A DNA stretch of 59,483 nt from Herbaspirillum sp. Lineage in GTDB: Bacteria; Pseudomonadota; Gammaproteobacteria; Burkholderiales; Burkholderiaceae_D. Below are positions 52,246 to 59,483 of this stretch, in pieces. Position 1 is the first letter of the stretch. Each line of letters opens with the position of its first letter. The notes beneath the pieces were generated by a model that was not told the origin of the DNA, made no database searches, and worked only from the letters and a program-made list of their open reading frames with translations. A program made the position numbers and the translations under genes. The stretch spans positions 1 to 59,483 of the forward strand of contig JAQGLY010000089.1 of NCBI GenBank assembly GCA_028292625.1, written 5' to 3'.

Positions 52246-54017
52246 TGCGCGGCGTCCCCGGGGTCTATGCAGGCGTCCAGCGTGGCCAGCAATGCGGCCT
52301 CGGGCGCATTGGTGATCAGCGGCACGCCCAGCGGTTTGATCAGGATGAATTTGATTTCGCCGCCGGCGTTTTTCTTGTCGACCTGCATCAGTTCCAGCCA
52401 GCGCGTCTTGCCCAGATCCGGCGCAATCACCGGCAAACCGGCGGCCGCGGTCAGCGCCTTGATGCGGTCGCGGGCTTGCGCATCGATATAGCCGAGCCGG
52501 TGCGACAGATCGGCCGCCATCACCATGCCGCAACCGACCGCTTCGCCGTGCAGCCATTTGCCGTAGCCCAGACCGGATTCGATCGCATGGCCGAAGGTGT
52601 GACCGAAATTGAGGATGGCGCGCAGGCCGCCCTCGCGCTCGTCCTGCCGCACGATGTCGGCCTTGATTTCGCAGGAGCGGCGGATTGCATACGCCAGCGC
52701 CGCGCTGTCGTAGGTGACCAGTTGGTCGATGTTGGCCTCGATCCAGTCGAAGAATGCGGCGTCGGTAATCGCACCGTGCTTGATCACTTCGGCCAGTCCG
52801 GCCGCCAGTTCGCGCTGCGGCAGCGTGAGCAGCGTGTCGGTATCGGCGATCACCGCCTGCGGCTGGTAGAACGCGCCGATCATGTTTTTACCCAGCGGAT
52901 GGTTGATGCCGGTCTTGCCGCCGACCGAGGAATCGACCTGCGCCAGCAATGTGGTCGGGATCTGCACGAACGGGATGCCGCGCATGTACGACGCGGCGGC
53001 AAAGCCGGTGAGGTCGCCGATGACGCCGCCGCCGAGCGCGATCAGCGTGGTGTGGCGATCGCATTTATCCCGCAGCAGCGCATCGAAGATCAGCATCAGG
53101 CTGGACCAGTTTTTCTCTTCCTCGCCGTCGGGCAATACGATGCTGCCGACCTGTTTTCCGGCGCGCTTGAGGGTGGCGCTGACCTGGTCCAGGTAGAGCG
53201 GGCCGACGACGGTGTTGGTGACGATGACCACGCGTTTGCCGGCGATGCGTTGCGCCATCAGATCGGCGTCCTGCAACAGATTGCGGCCGATGGTGATCGG
53301 ATAACTGCGTTCGCCGAGATCGACTTGCAGCGTGATCGCGGCGGCGCTGTCGGCGGCCGGCGGGGTGGCGCGCGAGGCGTCGGAGTGGGGGGCAATGGAT
53401 GATTTCATGAAATATGGCGCGGGTTGGTGCGCCGGCGCATTTGTGTCGCCGACGGTTTGAGTAAGAGGAACGGCAAGCGGGTCTTCGGACGCCGTTTCCG
53501 GCGCTGCCTGCACATCGAGTTGCATCATGATCGCATGCACCAGGTATTGCAGGTTGGGACGGCCGGTTTCGATGATGATATGCGCCACTTCCCGATACAG
53601 CGGCTCGCGCTGGCGCGACATTTCTTCCAGCCGCTTGCGGGGATCGGCGGTTTGCAGCAACGGCCGGTTTTTATCTTTGCCGGTACGTTGCAGGATCTGG
53701 GTGATGCCGGTGCGCAAATAGATGACGGTGCCGCGCGATTTCAGAAAGTCGCGGCTTTCCTGCCGCAGGACGGCGCCGCCGCCGGTGGCCAGCACGATAT
53801 TGTCCTGCGCGCTCAGCTCGCGGATGACGTCGGCCTCGCGCTGACGGAAGCTGGCTTCGCCTTCCACTTCGAAAATGACCGGGATGGTCGTGCCGGTACG
53901 CGCTTCGATTTCGTGGTCGGAATCGACGAAGCGCTTGTTCAGCTTTTTGGCCAGCGCGCGGCCGATAGTCGTTTTGCCGGAGCCCATCAGGCCGACCAGA
54001 AATATGCTTCCACTCAT
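52242..54017 (-). CDS. aroKB: Fused shikimate kinase and 3-dehydroquinate synthase
   Basis: 591 residues from the ATG at 54017 (a TTG nine bases earlier is in frame). Residues about 1-165 are shikimate kinase with P-loop LVGLMGSGKTT and FRQREADVI, TGGGAV. A linker (about 170-225) rich in Ala/Pro joins it to 3-dehydroquinate synthase (about 226-590), with LPDGEEEKNW, LGGGVIGDLTGFAAASYMRG and the zinc ligands in EVIKHG, NFGHTFGHAIE. Both steps belong to the shikimate pathway. An internal ATG (53408) begins the linker end and could allow separate AroB, but no ribosome-binding site is strong there. Fusions of this kind are known in several betaproteobacteria. Confidence 0.93.
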   Translation of the reverse strand: MSGSIFLVGLMGSGKTTIGRALAKKLNKRFVDSDHEIEARTGTTIPVIFEVEGEASFRQREADVIRELSAQDNIVLATGGGAVLRQESRDFLKSRGTVIYLRTGITQILQRTGKDKNRPLLQTADPRKRLEEMSRQREPLYREVAHIIIETGRPNLQYLVHAIMMQLDVQAAPETASEDPLAVPLTQTVGDTNAPAHQPAPYFMKSSIAPHSDASRATPPAADSAAAITLQVDLGERSYPITIGRNLLQDADLMAQRIAGKRVVIVTNTVVGPLYLDQVSATLKRAGKQVGSIVLPDGEEEKNWSSLMLIFDALLRDKCDRHTTLIALGGGVIGDLTGFAAASYMRGIPFVQIPTTLLAQVDSSVGGKTGINHPLGKNMIGAFYQPQAVIADTDTLLTLPQRELAAGLAEVIKHGAITDAAFFDWIEANIDQLVTYDSAALAYAIRRSCEIKADIVRQDEREGGLRAILNFGHTFGHAIESGLGYGKWLHGEAVGCGMVMAADLSHRLGYIDAQARDRIKALTAAAGLPVIAPDLGKTRWLELMQVDKKNAGGEIKFILIKPLGVPLITNAPEAALLATLDACIDPGDAAQ

Positions 54018-54135
54018 ATGTTGCAAGCCGTCAATAAAAAGTTGTAAGCCATTAATGGCCTATCGTCCGAAAAACAGCGATTTTACCGGTTGTTAAGCCG
54101 ATATCGTGAAAAAACAACGGTATCCGGCAGCGCAT

Positions 54136-55524
54136 TTATGGCGACCCGTCTTCGCCGCCGACGATGCGGGGCGTCAAAAATATCAGCAATTCGGTCTTGT
54201 CGTGCAGCTTTTCGGTGTTTTTGAACAGATGGCCGAGCAGTGGCAGATCGCCCAGCAGCGGCAGCTTGGCTTCCGAATCGCTGACCGTTTCGGTATAAAT
54301 GCCGCCGATCACCACGGTGCCGTCGTTTTCGACCTGTACCTGGGTTTTGACATGCTTGGTATTGATCGCCAGGCCGCCGGGCGTGGCTTGCCCGCGGCTG
54401 TCCTTGTTGATATCGACGTTCAGGATGATCTGGTCGTCCGGAGTGATCTGTGGCGTCACCTGCAGCCGCAGATTCGCCTTTTTGAACGCCGTGGCCGTCA
54501 CGCCGCGGCCGACCGCCTGCTGGTACGGCATTTCTTCGCCCTGTTCGATCAGCGCGGCCTGCTGGTCGGCGGTGACGACGCGCGGGTTGGAAACGATGCG
54601 GCCCTTGCCGTCGGCTTCCAGCGCCGACAATTCCAGCGTCAGAAAACGGCCCGCCGACGGATTGAACAGACTCAGCGCCAACTGCCCTGCATGCAGCCCG
54701 GCCAGCGCGCGCACCGGCAGGTTCAGCGCGCCGGTGTTGCGGTGCAGATCGCCGCCGTCCTTGATTTCCTTCGGCGTCGCGCCGTGGGCGCCGGTGGCGA
54801 AGCCCAGCCTGGCGCCGAGATTGCGGCTGAACTGATGATTGGCTTCGACGATGTAGGCCTGGATCAGCACCTGGCGCGACGCGATGTCGATTTTCCTGAT
54901 CAGGTCGCGCACCCGCTCGAGCGCGGCGGCGGTGTCGGTGATCAGCAATTGATTGCTGCGCGCATCGACGATGGCGCTGCCGCGCGCCGATAGCAATGTG
55001 CTGTTGACGTCCGGTTTGCTGCGGCCGTCGTCGCCGATATGCAGCAGCTTGCGCAGCGTTTCGGCTTTTTGATAGTTGAGTTGGAACAATTCGCCCTGCA
55101 GGGTTTCCTGCTGGACCTGGGAGGTGTTCAGGCGCTGTTCCATCTGCTGCCGGTGCGCCAGCTCTTCCTGCGGCGCGATCCACAGCACCTTGCCGATCCG
55201 GCGCGACGCCAGGCCCTTGCTTTGCAGAACCACGTCCAGCGCCTGCGCCCAGGTCAGATCGCGCAAGTCGACGGTAATGTTGCCGGCGATGCTGTCGCTG
55301 GCGACGATATTGGTATGCGAAAAGCGGGCAAAGATTTGGAGCAGCTCGCGGATGGGGATATTGCGCACGTTCAGCGACATCGGCTTATCGGGATGACGAT
55401 GTTCGCCGGTATTCTCGGCGGGTCCTGGGCTGGCCGGCAAATATAAGGATGCAAATAGCAAGAGGCAGCTGCAGACCTTTTTGAACAAGGCGTTGCGGGC
55501 GGACGCGGTCGACGACGGCATCAT
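54136..55524 (-). CDS. pilQ: Type IV pilus secretin PilQ, short form
   Basis: 462 residues with a signal sequence (about 12-32) and no AMIN domains. It has an STN-like domain (about 45-100, NVRNIPIRELLQIFARFSHTNIVAS), a secretin N-type domain (about 130-240) and the secretin core with GTVVIGGIYTETVSDSEAKLPLLGDLPLLGHLF (about 300-455). Typical PilQ in this group is about 700 residues, so this is short. The start ATG overlaps the pilOP stop. Forms the outer-membrane pilus gate. Confidence 0.92.
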   Translation of the reverse strand: MMPSSTASARNALFKKVCSCLLLFASLYLPASPGPAENTGEHRHPDKPMSLNVRNIPIRELLQIFARFSHTNIVASDSIAGNITVDLRDLTWAQALDVVLQSKGLASRRIGKVLWIAPQEELAHRQQMEQRLNTSQVQQETLQGELFQLNYQKAETLRKLLHIGDDGRSKPDVNSTLLSARGSAIVDARSNQLLITDTAAALERVRDLIRKIDIASRQVLIQAYIVEANHQFSRNLGARLGFATGAHGATPKEIKDGGDLHRNTGALNLPVRALAGLHAGQLALSLFNPSAGRFLTLELSALEADGKGRIVSNPRVVTADQQAALIEQGEEMPYQQAVGRGVTATAFKKANLRLQVTPQITPDDQIILNVDINKDSRGQATPGGLAINTKHVKTQVQVENDGTVVIGGIYTETVSDSEAKLPLLGDLPLLGHLFKNTEKLHDKTELLIFLTPRIVGGEDGSP

Positions 55525-56726
55525 TCCCCCAGCCTCAGCGTCGAGCGCCGCAGGCTGCCGTCTTGCAACCGCTGCTCCAGTTCGACGGCGTGATCGGTGA
55601 CGGCGGCGACGGTCAGCGGATAGGATGGCAGCGGGGCGTGCGGCGCGACGCAAAACAGTTGTTGATCCGCCTGGATCAATGCATACGCGATACCGCGTTC
55701 GCGCACCGTGCCGAGCATATGCAGCGCGGCCGTGGCGATCGCGTCGGCATGTTCGGTGTCGGGACTGGTGGGTATTCCGGAGATCGTGGCGGTGCGGTGT
55801 AACGGCGGGGCGAACGGATCGCGGTCGCCGGGGATGCGCTCGGCGGTTGCGATGGTCGGATTCGGCGCGCTGTGTTCGAGCGGCTCGACCGCAGCAGCGT
55901 TGGCCGCCGATTGCCGCCGAGCCGCCGCCAGCCAGTTTTGCAGGTCTTCCCTGTCGGGGCCTGTCAGCGCAGCGGCGGCGTTTGCTTGCGGTTTTTCCCG
56001 TTCTGACGCCGGGGTGGCATCGGATGCATGGCCGGCCGGTCTCGCCGCCCCGGTTTGACGATAGGCGCTGGCCGTCGCGCTCAGCATCAGCATGCCGTCG
56101 GATGGGCTGTCTCCATCGTCGGCGCTTTGCAGCGCAAGCGGATCGAGCACGACGATGCGCGGCAGATGCGCGATATCGCCGGCAAACCGGGCGATGGCCT
56201 GATAAGACCCGGTCGCCTGCATGCGTATCGCGATGCGTTCATGCGGTCCCCCCGCCGGCTCGGCCTCCGGTTTGAACAAGGTGAAGCGCAAGCCGCGCGC
56301 CAGTCCGGCGGCGTCGATTTCGTTCATCACCGCTTCCTGTTCGGGGGCGCCGGCGAGTTGCTGTTCGAGCAGCGCCAGGCCTTGTTCGGCGTGCCGTTTG
56401 CGGCCTTGTGCGACATCGGTCCGCGGCGCGCGCTGCAATTGCCGCAGATAGGCTTGCTTTAGTGCGACTTCCTGTCGCCGCAGCTGTTGCAGATCGGCCT
56501 GTGCCGCCCGGTACGGCAGCAGCCAGCCGATGCCGCAACTTCCCAGCAGCACGGCCAGCATCGCCAAGCCTTGCGGCAAGCATTGCGCCGCGCGCGGATA
56601 TTTGCGCCGCCATGGCCGCCATCGTTCATTCCATGCGATGCCGGCGCGAGCGATCAGGCTGCGGATCGCATGGAGCCGAAGCGCCGGCATCCCCGGATTC
56701 AAGAGCGGATTGGTCGACGTATTCAT
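55521..56726 (-). CDS. Fused PilO-PilP inner-membrane protein
   Basis: 401 residues. A transmembrane helix (about 52-71, QGLAMLAVLLGSCGIGWLLP) is followed by coiled coil and a PilO-type domain (about 130-225, ERIAIRMQATGSYQAIARFAGDIAHLPRIVVLDPL). A disordered linker (about 226-300) leads to a PilP-like C-terminal domain (about 300-401, DPFAPP then LHMLGTVRERGIAYALIQADQQLFCVAP). PilP is normally a separate lipoprotein; here the lipobox is lost and it is tethered through PilO. The gene order still fits pilM-N-O-P-Q. Overlaps both neighbours by ATGA-type junctions. Confidence 0.88.
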   Translation of the reverse strand: MNTSTNPLLNPGMPALRLHAIRSLIARAGIAWNERWRPWRRKYPRAAQCLPQGLAMLAVLLGSCGIGWLLPYRAAQADLQQLRRQEVALKQAYLRQLQRAPRTDVAQGRKRHAEQGLALLEQQLAGAPEQEAVMNEIDAAGLARGLRFTLFKPEAEPAGGPHERIAIRMQATGSYQAIARFAGDIAHLPRIVVLDPLALQSADDGDSPSDGMLMLSATASAYRQTGAARPAGHASDATPASEREKPQANAAAALTGPDREDLQNWLAAARRQSAANAAAVEPLEHSAPNPTIATAERIPGDRDPFAPPLHRTATISGIPTSPDTEHADAIATAALHMLGTVRERGIAYALIQADQQLFCVAPHAPLPSYPLTVAAVTDHAVELEQRLQDGSLRRSTLRLGE

Positions 56727-57268
56727 GGATGGTCCTTCAGCGTCAACGCAACGCTGAACGCCAGCGCTTCCGCAGCGCCGCCGTTCTCGGCGCGGGTTTC
56801 GATCAACTGCGCGGATGCAATGCCGGCGCCCCCGCTCAGGGAGCGCAGCAGTTCGGCGACGGTTTGGTTCGATGCGGCGTAGCCGTCGAGCGCGATCCGT
56901 TGATGTTGTTGCGTCATCTTGCGCAGATAAGCGTCCGGCGGCACGCCGGCGGCCAGCGCGGCCAGCAGGCGCGTGGCGCGGCCGCCGTCATGGCGCAGGC
57001 TTTCTATTTTGCGGCCGGCGGCCAGCAAGGCTTCGGTTTCCTGCTGCAAGGTGATTGCGTGTCTAATTTCCGCGTCGAGTGCGTCTTGCGCATGTTGCAG
57101 CCAGTCATTGCGTGCTTGCTGTACCTGGCGCTGACGATCGCTTGCGTACAAGCCGATGCCGGTCAGCGCCGCGCCGAGCAGCGCGGTCAGCGCCAGCATG
57201 CCGAGGAACCGCTGCCGCTGCCGGCGGCGCCGTTGGGCGCGATGCGGCAGCAGATTGAATTGCATCAT
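56723..57268 (-). CDS. pilN: Type IV pilus inner-membrane protein PilN
   Basis: 181 residues from the ATG at 57268, which overlaps the pilM stop. The N-terminal motif QFNLLPHR is the PilN segment that binds PilM, followed by a transmembrane helix (LGMLALTALLGAALTGIGLYA) and a ferredoxin-like domain (about 100-181, PPDAYLRKMTQQHQRIALDGYAASNQTVAELLRSL). An overlapping start codon is typical for these operons. Confidence 0.92.
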   Translation of the reverse strand: MMQFNLLPHRAQRRRRQRQRFLGMLALTALLGAALTGIGLYASDRQRQVQQARNDWLQHAQDALDAEIRHAITLQQETEALLAAGRKIESLRHDGGRATRLLAALAAGVPPDAYLRKMTQQHQRIALDGYAASNQTVAELLRSLSGGAGIASAQLIETRAENGGAAEALAFSVALTLKDHP

Positions 57269-58272
57269 CGCATCGCTCCCCGCATCGCCAGTCCGCAAGC
57301 CACCAGACAGGCGGAGGGATCGCATTCGGGGCCGGCTTCGGCGTCTCCGGCCGCCGCGCCGTTGGCGGACTCCGCATGGGCGCGATGGCCGCCCGGCGCC
57401 GCGATCGGCGCTTGCCAGGCGCGGCATTCGACGTCGAACTGTTCCTGCATCAAAGGCGCCAAAGCGGGTTGCGCGGCAGCGGCGCCACCGATGAAGATCC
57501 GTTCCAGCTGCATGTCGACCGGGGCCCCCAGCCGGATCGCGCGCGCCGCCGCCACGGCTACCTGCGGCATCCCGCTGTTTGCGTTACAGCCCGGCAGTTC
57601 GCGGTGGTGCAGCAATCGATGCCGGTCGAACAGCGCAATGCGGATCGCTCCCGGCCCGATCAGAATCAGCGCGCTGGCCGCCGGTGCATCGATGGCGTGC
57701 GTGCACGCGGTATGCGCGGCGTATAAATCGATATCGAGCGCGGCCGGAATCAGTCCGGCGGTTTCCACCGCGGCGATGCGGTCCTCGACCTGTTCGCGCC
57801 GCGCCGCGGCCAGCACGATATCGCGGGACGCCATTTCGCCACCCCCGGCGTCCCCTGCCATGAATTGATAGTCGACGCGCACATCCTCCGGCGCCACCGT
57901 CAGATACCTGCTGGCCTCCGCGGTCATCAACTCGTTCAATGCACGGTCGCAGAGATCGGCCCGCACCTGCATTTGCCTGGTCATCACTGCATGCGCCGGC
58001 AGCGCCAGCGCGACGCGTCTGCAGCGGCTGCCCAGCGTGTGCGCAAGCGCGGCGATATGATCGGCCAGCCGGCCCGGATGCTGGATATGTTCGTCGCTGA
58101 CGGTGCCTTCGGGCAATCCGCGGCAGGCGTAGCGTTCGATGCGAAAACTGCGGCCCGCATGCCGCGACAACTCAACCATGCGTATGACCGCGCTGTCGAT
58201 GTCCAGCCCGAGCAACGGCGCGGACCTGGAACAGCGAAGGGATGGAAAAGAAAACGGTAAGGATAAAGCCAA
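57265..58272 (-). CDS. pilM: Type IV pilus cytoplasmic protein PilM
   Basis: 335 residues from a TTG at 58272, chosen because GAGGAG lies six bases upstream (ATG codons further up have no ribosome-binding site). The actin-like fold opens with LLGLDIDSAVIRMVELS, and EASRYLTVAPEDVRVDYQ and later ALILIGPGAIRIALFD are as in PilM. It anchors PilN at the inner membrane. The C-terminal tail is Ala/Gly-rich. Divergent from mrcA. Confidence 0.9.
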   Translation of the reverse strand: MALSLPFSFPSLRCSRSAPLLGLDIDSAVIRMVELSRHAGRSFRIERYACRGLPEGTVSDEHIQHPGRLADHIAALAHTLGSRCRRVALALPAHAVMTRQMQVRADLCDRALNELMTAEASRYLTVAPEDVRVDYQFMAGDAGGGEMASRDIVLAAARREQVEDRIAAVETAGLIPAALDIDLYAAHTACTHAIDAPAASALILIGPGAIRIALFDRHRLLHHRELPGCNANSGMPQVAVAAARAIRLGAPVDMQLERIFIGGAAAAQPALAPLMQEQFDVECRAWQAPIAAPGGHRAHAESANGAAAGDAEAGPECDPSACLVACGLAMRGAMR

Positions 58273-58482
58273 GGGACGCTCCTCATGGAGATAGAGGGCT
58301 GCTTGGCGTATGGCGGAGTGGCGGCTGCCGGGAAATGCCCCGGCCGGGACCGATTGAACGGACGATGTTAACCACATCCGCGGCAAAGCGAAAGCGTTTT
58401 TTCCGGGCTTGACGGCAGTATCCGCTGCGCAACGGTATGGCTGACAGAGCCCTGGGATTCGGTTCGGGCTTTCGCCAGCCGC

Positions 58483-58488
58483 TATAAT
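58483..58488 (+). promoter_or_regulatory. -10 box of the mrcA promoter
   Basis: TATAAT lies 31 bases before the mrcA ATG. The region 17 bases upstream has only a poor -35 (GGTTCG-like). Confidence 0.55.
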
Positions 58489-58519
58489 GGCCGGATTCTA
58501 ATGACATCGTCTCCAACGC

Positions 58520-59483
58520 ATGGCTCAGCCCCCCACTACCAGCAACGATACTCCCGAGCTTCCCCCCGCCCCCCCCGTGAAAAAAACGGCGCGGCGCCTG
58601 CATCCTTTGCTCAAGGGCGTTTTGATCGTTGTCGCGTCGCTGTTCGGCTTGTTCGCCGCCGGCGCGCTGACCCTCGGGCTGGTCCTGACGATGGCCTATC
58701 CGAAGCTGCCGGCCCTGGATTCCCTGACGGATTACCGGCCCAAGATTCCGTTGCGGATCTTTTCCGCGGACGGCGTGCTGATCGGCGAATTCGGCGAGGA
58801 AAGACGCAATCTGGTCCATATCAACCAGATTCCGGACATCATGAAAAAAGCCGTGCTGGCGATCGAAGACGATCGTTTCTACGAGCACGGCGGCATCGAT
58901 TACCAGGGCATCATCCGCGCGACATGGGCCAATCTGACCGGCGGCGGCGGCGGCGCCAGCACCATCACGCAACAGGTCGCGCGCAATTTTTTCCTGACCA
59001 GCAATGAGCCGACCTTCCTGCAAAAGGCGTCGCGCAAATTCCTGTACGAAATTCCGCTGGCGTGGAAAATCGAACGCAATCTGAGCAAGGATCAGATTCT
59101 CGAGGTGTACATGAATCAGATTTATCTCGGTCAGCGCGCGTATGGCTTCGCAAGCGCGGCGCGGGTGTACTTCGGGAAAGATCTGAAGGATTTGAACCTG
59201 GCGGAATCGGCCATGCTGGCGGGCCTGCCGAAGGCGCCGTCCGCGTATAACCCGGTGGTCAATCCAAAGCGCGCGAAGATCCGTCAGGAGTACATCCTGC
59301 AGCGCATGTACGAATTGCACTACATCACCCAGGAACAATACGAGGAAGCAAGCAAGCAGGCACTGGTCGTCAAGGGCGCGGGCAAGGAGTTCAGCGTGCA
59401 CGCGGAATACGTCGCAGAAATGGTGCGGCAGATGATGTACGCGCAGTATCGCGACGATACCTACACGCGTGGTTTTTCCGTGA
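58520..59483 (+). CDS. mrcA: Penicillin-binding protein 1A, N-terminal part
   Basis: The ATG at 58520 opens a frame that continues past the window end (321 residues visible). A Pro-rich cytoplasmic tail (about 1-30) precedes a transmembrane segment (about 33-58) and the glycosyltransferase 51 domain with the catalytic Glu in IEDDRFYEHGGID, STITQQVARN, RKFLYEIPLAWKIE and EVYMNQIYLGQ. The transpeptidase part lies beyond. It builds peptidoglycan at the inner membrane. Divergence from pilM is the classic arrangement in proteobacteria. Confidence 0.95.
   Translation, partial: MAQPPTTSNDTPELPPAPPVKKTARRLHPLLKGVLIVVASLFGLFAAGALTLGLVLTMAYPKLPALDSLTDYRPKIPLRIFSADGVLIGEFGEERRNLVHINQIPDIMKKAVLAIEDDRFYEHGGIDYQGIIRATWANLTGGGGGASTITQQVARNFFLTSNEPTFLQKASRKFLYEIPLAWKIERNLSKDQILEVYMNQIYLGQRAYGFASAARVYFGKDLKDLNLAESAMLAGLPKAPSAYNPVVNPKRAKIRQEYILQRMYELHYITQEQYEEASKQALVVKGAGKEFSVHAEYVAEMVRQMMYAQYRDDTYTRGFSV

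Noticed and set aside
52246..52557. Extension of the dgt frame upstream of 52245
   Set aside because: It overlaps aroB in another frame and gives arginine-rich nonsense; the ATG at 52245 overlaps the aroKB stop as expected in an operon.
1..59483. CRISPR arrays, rRNA genes or insertion sequences
   Set aside because: No regularly spaced direct repeats, no rRNA signature and no transposase frame were seen by eye.

Overview
The window looks like a chromosomal segment of a betaproteobacterium, most likely of the Oxalobacteraceae/Burkholderiales type. The support is moderately high GC, the conserved divergent block mrcA / pilMN(OP)Q-aroK(B)-dgt, the DUF5610 gene, and the ubiH-like/dsbC and pth/tex neighbours. 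The assignment rests on gene content and order only; no database search was possible.

Layout. 1-4414: the end of a solute-binding protein, a fused amino-acid ABC permease/ATPase, and two adjacent peptidase-fold enzymes (M24-like and M20-like), both with altered metal-ligand or catalytic positions. 4433-5808: a monooxygenase-like small protein divergent from a GlxA-type AraC regulator. 5963-10420: four exported proteins in a row, the last a lipoprotein with an LPP20/FlgT/CsgG-like layout; these are visibly less GC-rich than their neighbours. 10510-13620: a periplasmic asparaginase, a VapBC toxin-antitoxin pair, an ABM-like protein and an Ogt DNA repair protein. 13806-15085: a lytic transglycosylase and a Sco copper chaperone.

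The most interesting part is 14468-40250. On the plus strand lie a Sco protein, a cytochrome c fused to a periplasmic-binding domain, two complementary multicopper-oxidase-like proteins, a 2347-residue exported protein (degenerate cupredoxin, cadherin-like, SdrB-like, IPT and beta-helix regions), a small exported protein, a LolA-like protein and a PAS histidine kinase. Converging on it from the minus strand is a compact type II secretion-like operon: major pseudopilin, GspF, GspE, PilM/N/O/P-like inner-membrane parts, a TPR/cohesin secretin lipoprotein and three more GspG-like pseudopilins. Its last gene is a NarL-type response regulator. The kinase and the regulator therefore meet tail to tail, one at the end of each block. 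I read the whole as one candidate system for regulated export of an extracellular copper oxidase, comparable in logic to the atypical type II system that exports the multicopper protein OmpB in Geobacter. The substrate (a metal such as Mn or Fe is a guess) is not shown by the sequence.

40449-59483 is mostly housekeeping: two small unknown proteins, an LpxL-type acyltransferase, an aldo/keto reductase, a GNAT enzyme, a small membrane protein, tRNA-Phe, a UbiH-family hydroxylase, DsbC, Pth, Tex, a DUF5610 protein, Dgt, a fused AroK-AroB, a type IV pilus operon with a fused PilO-PilP and an unusually short PilQ, and the start of penicillin-binding protein 1A, cut by the window edge.
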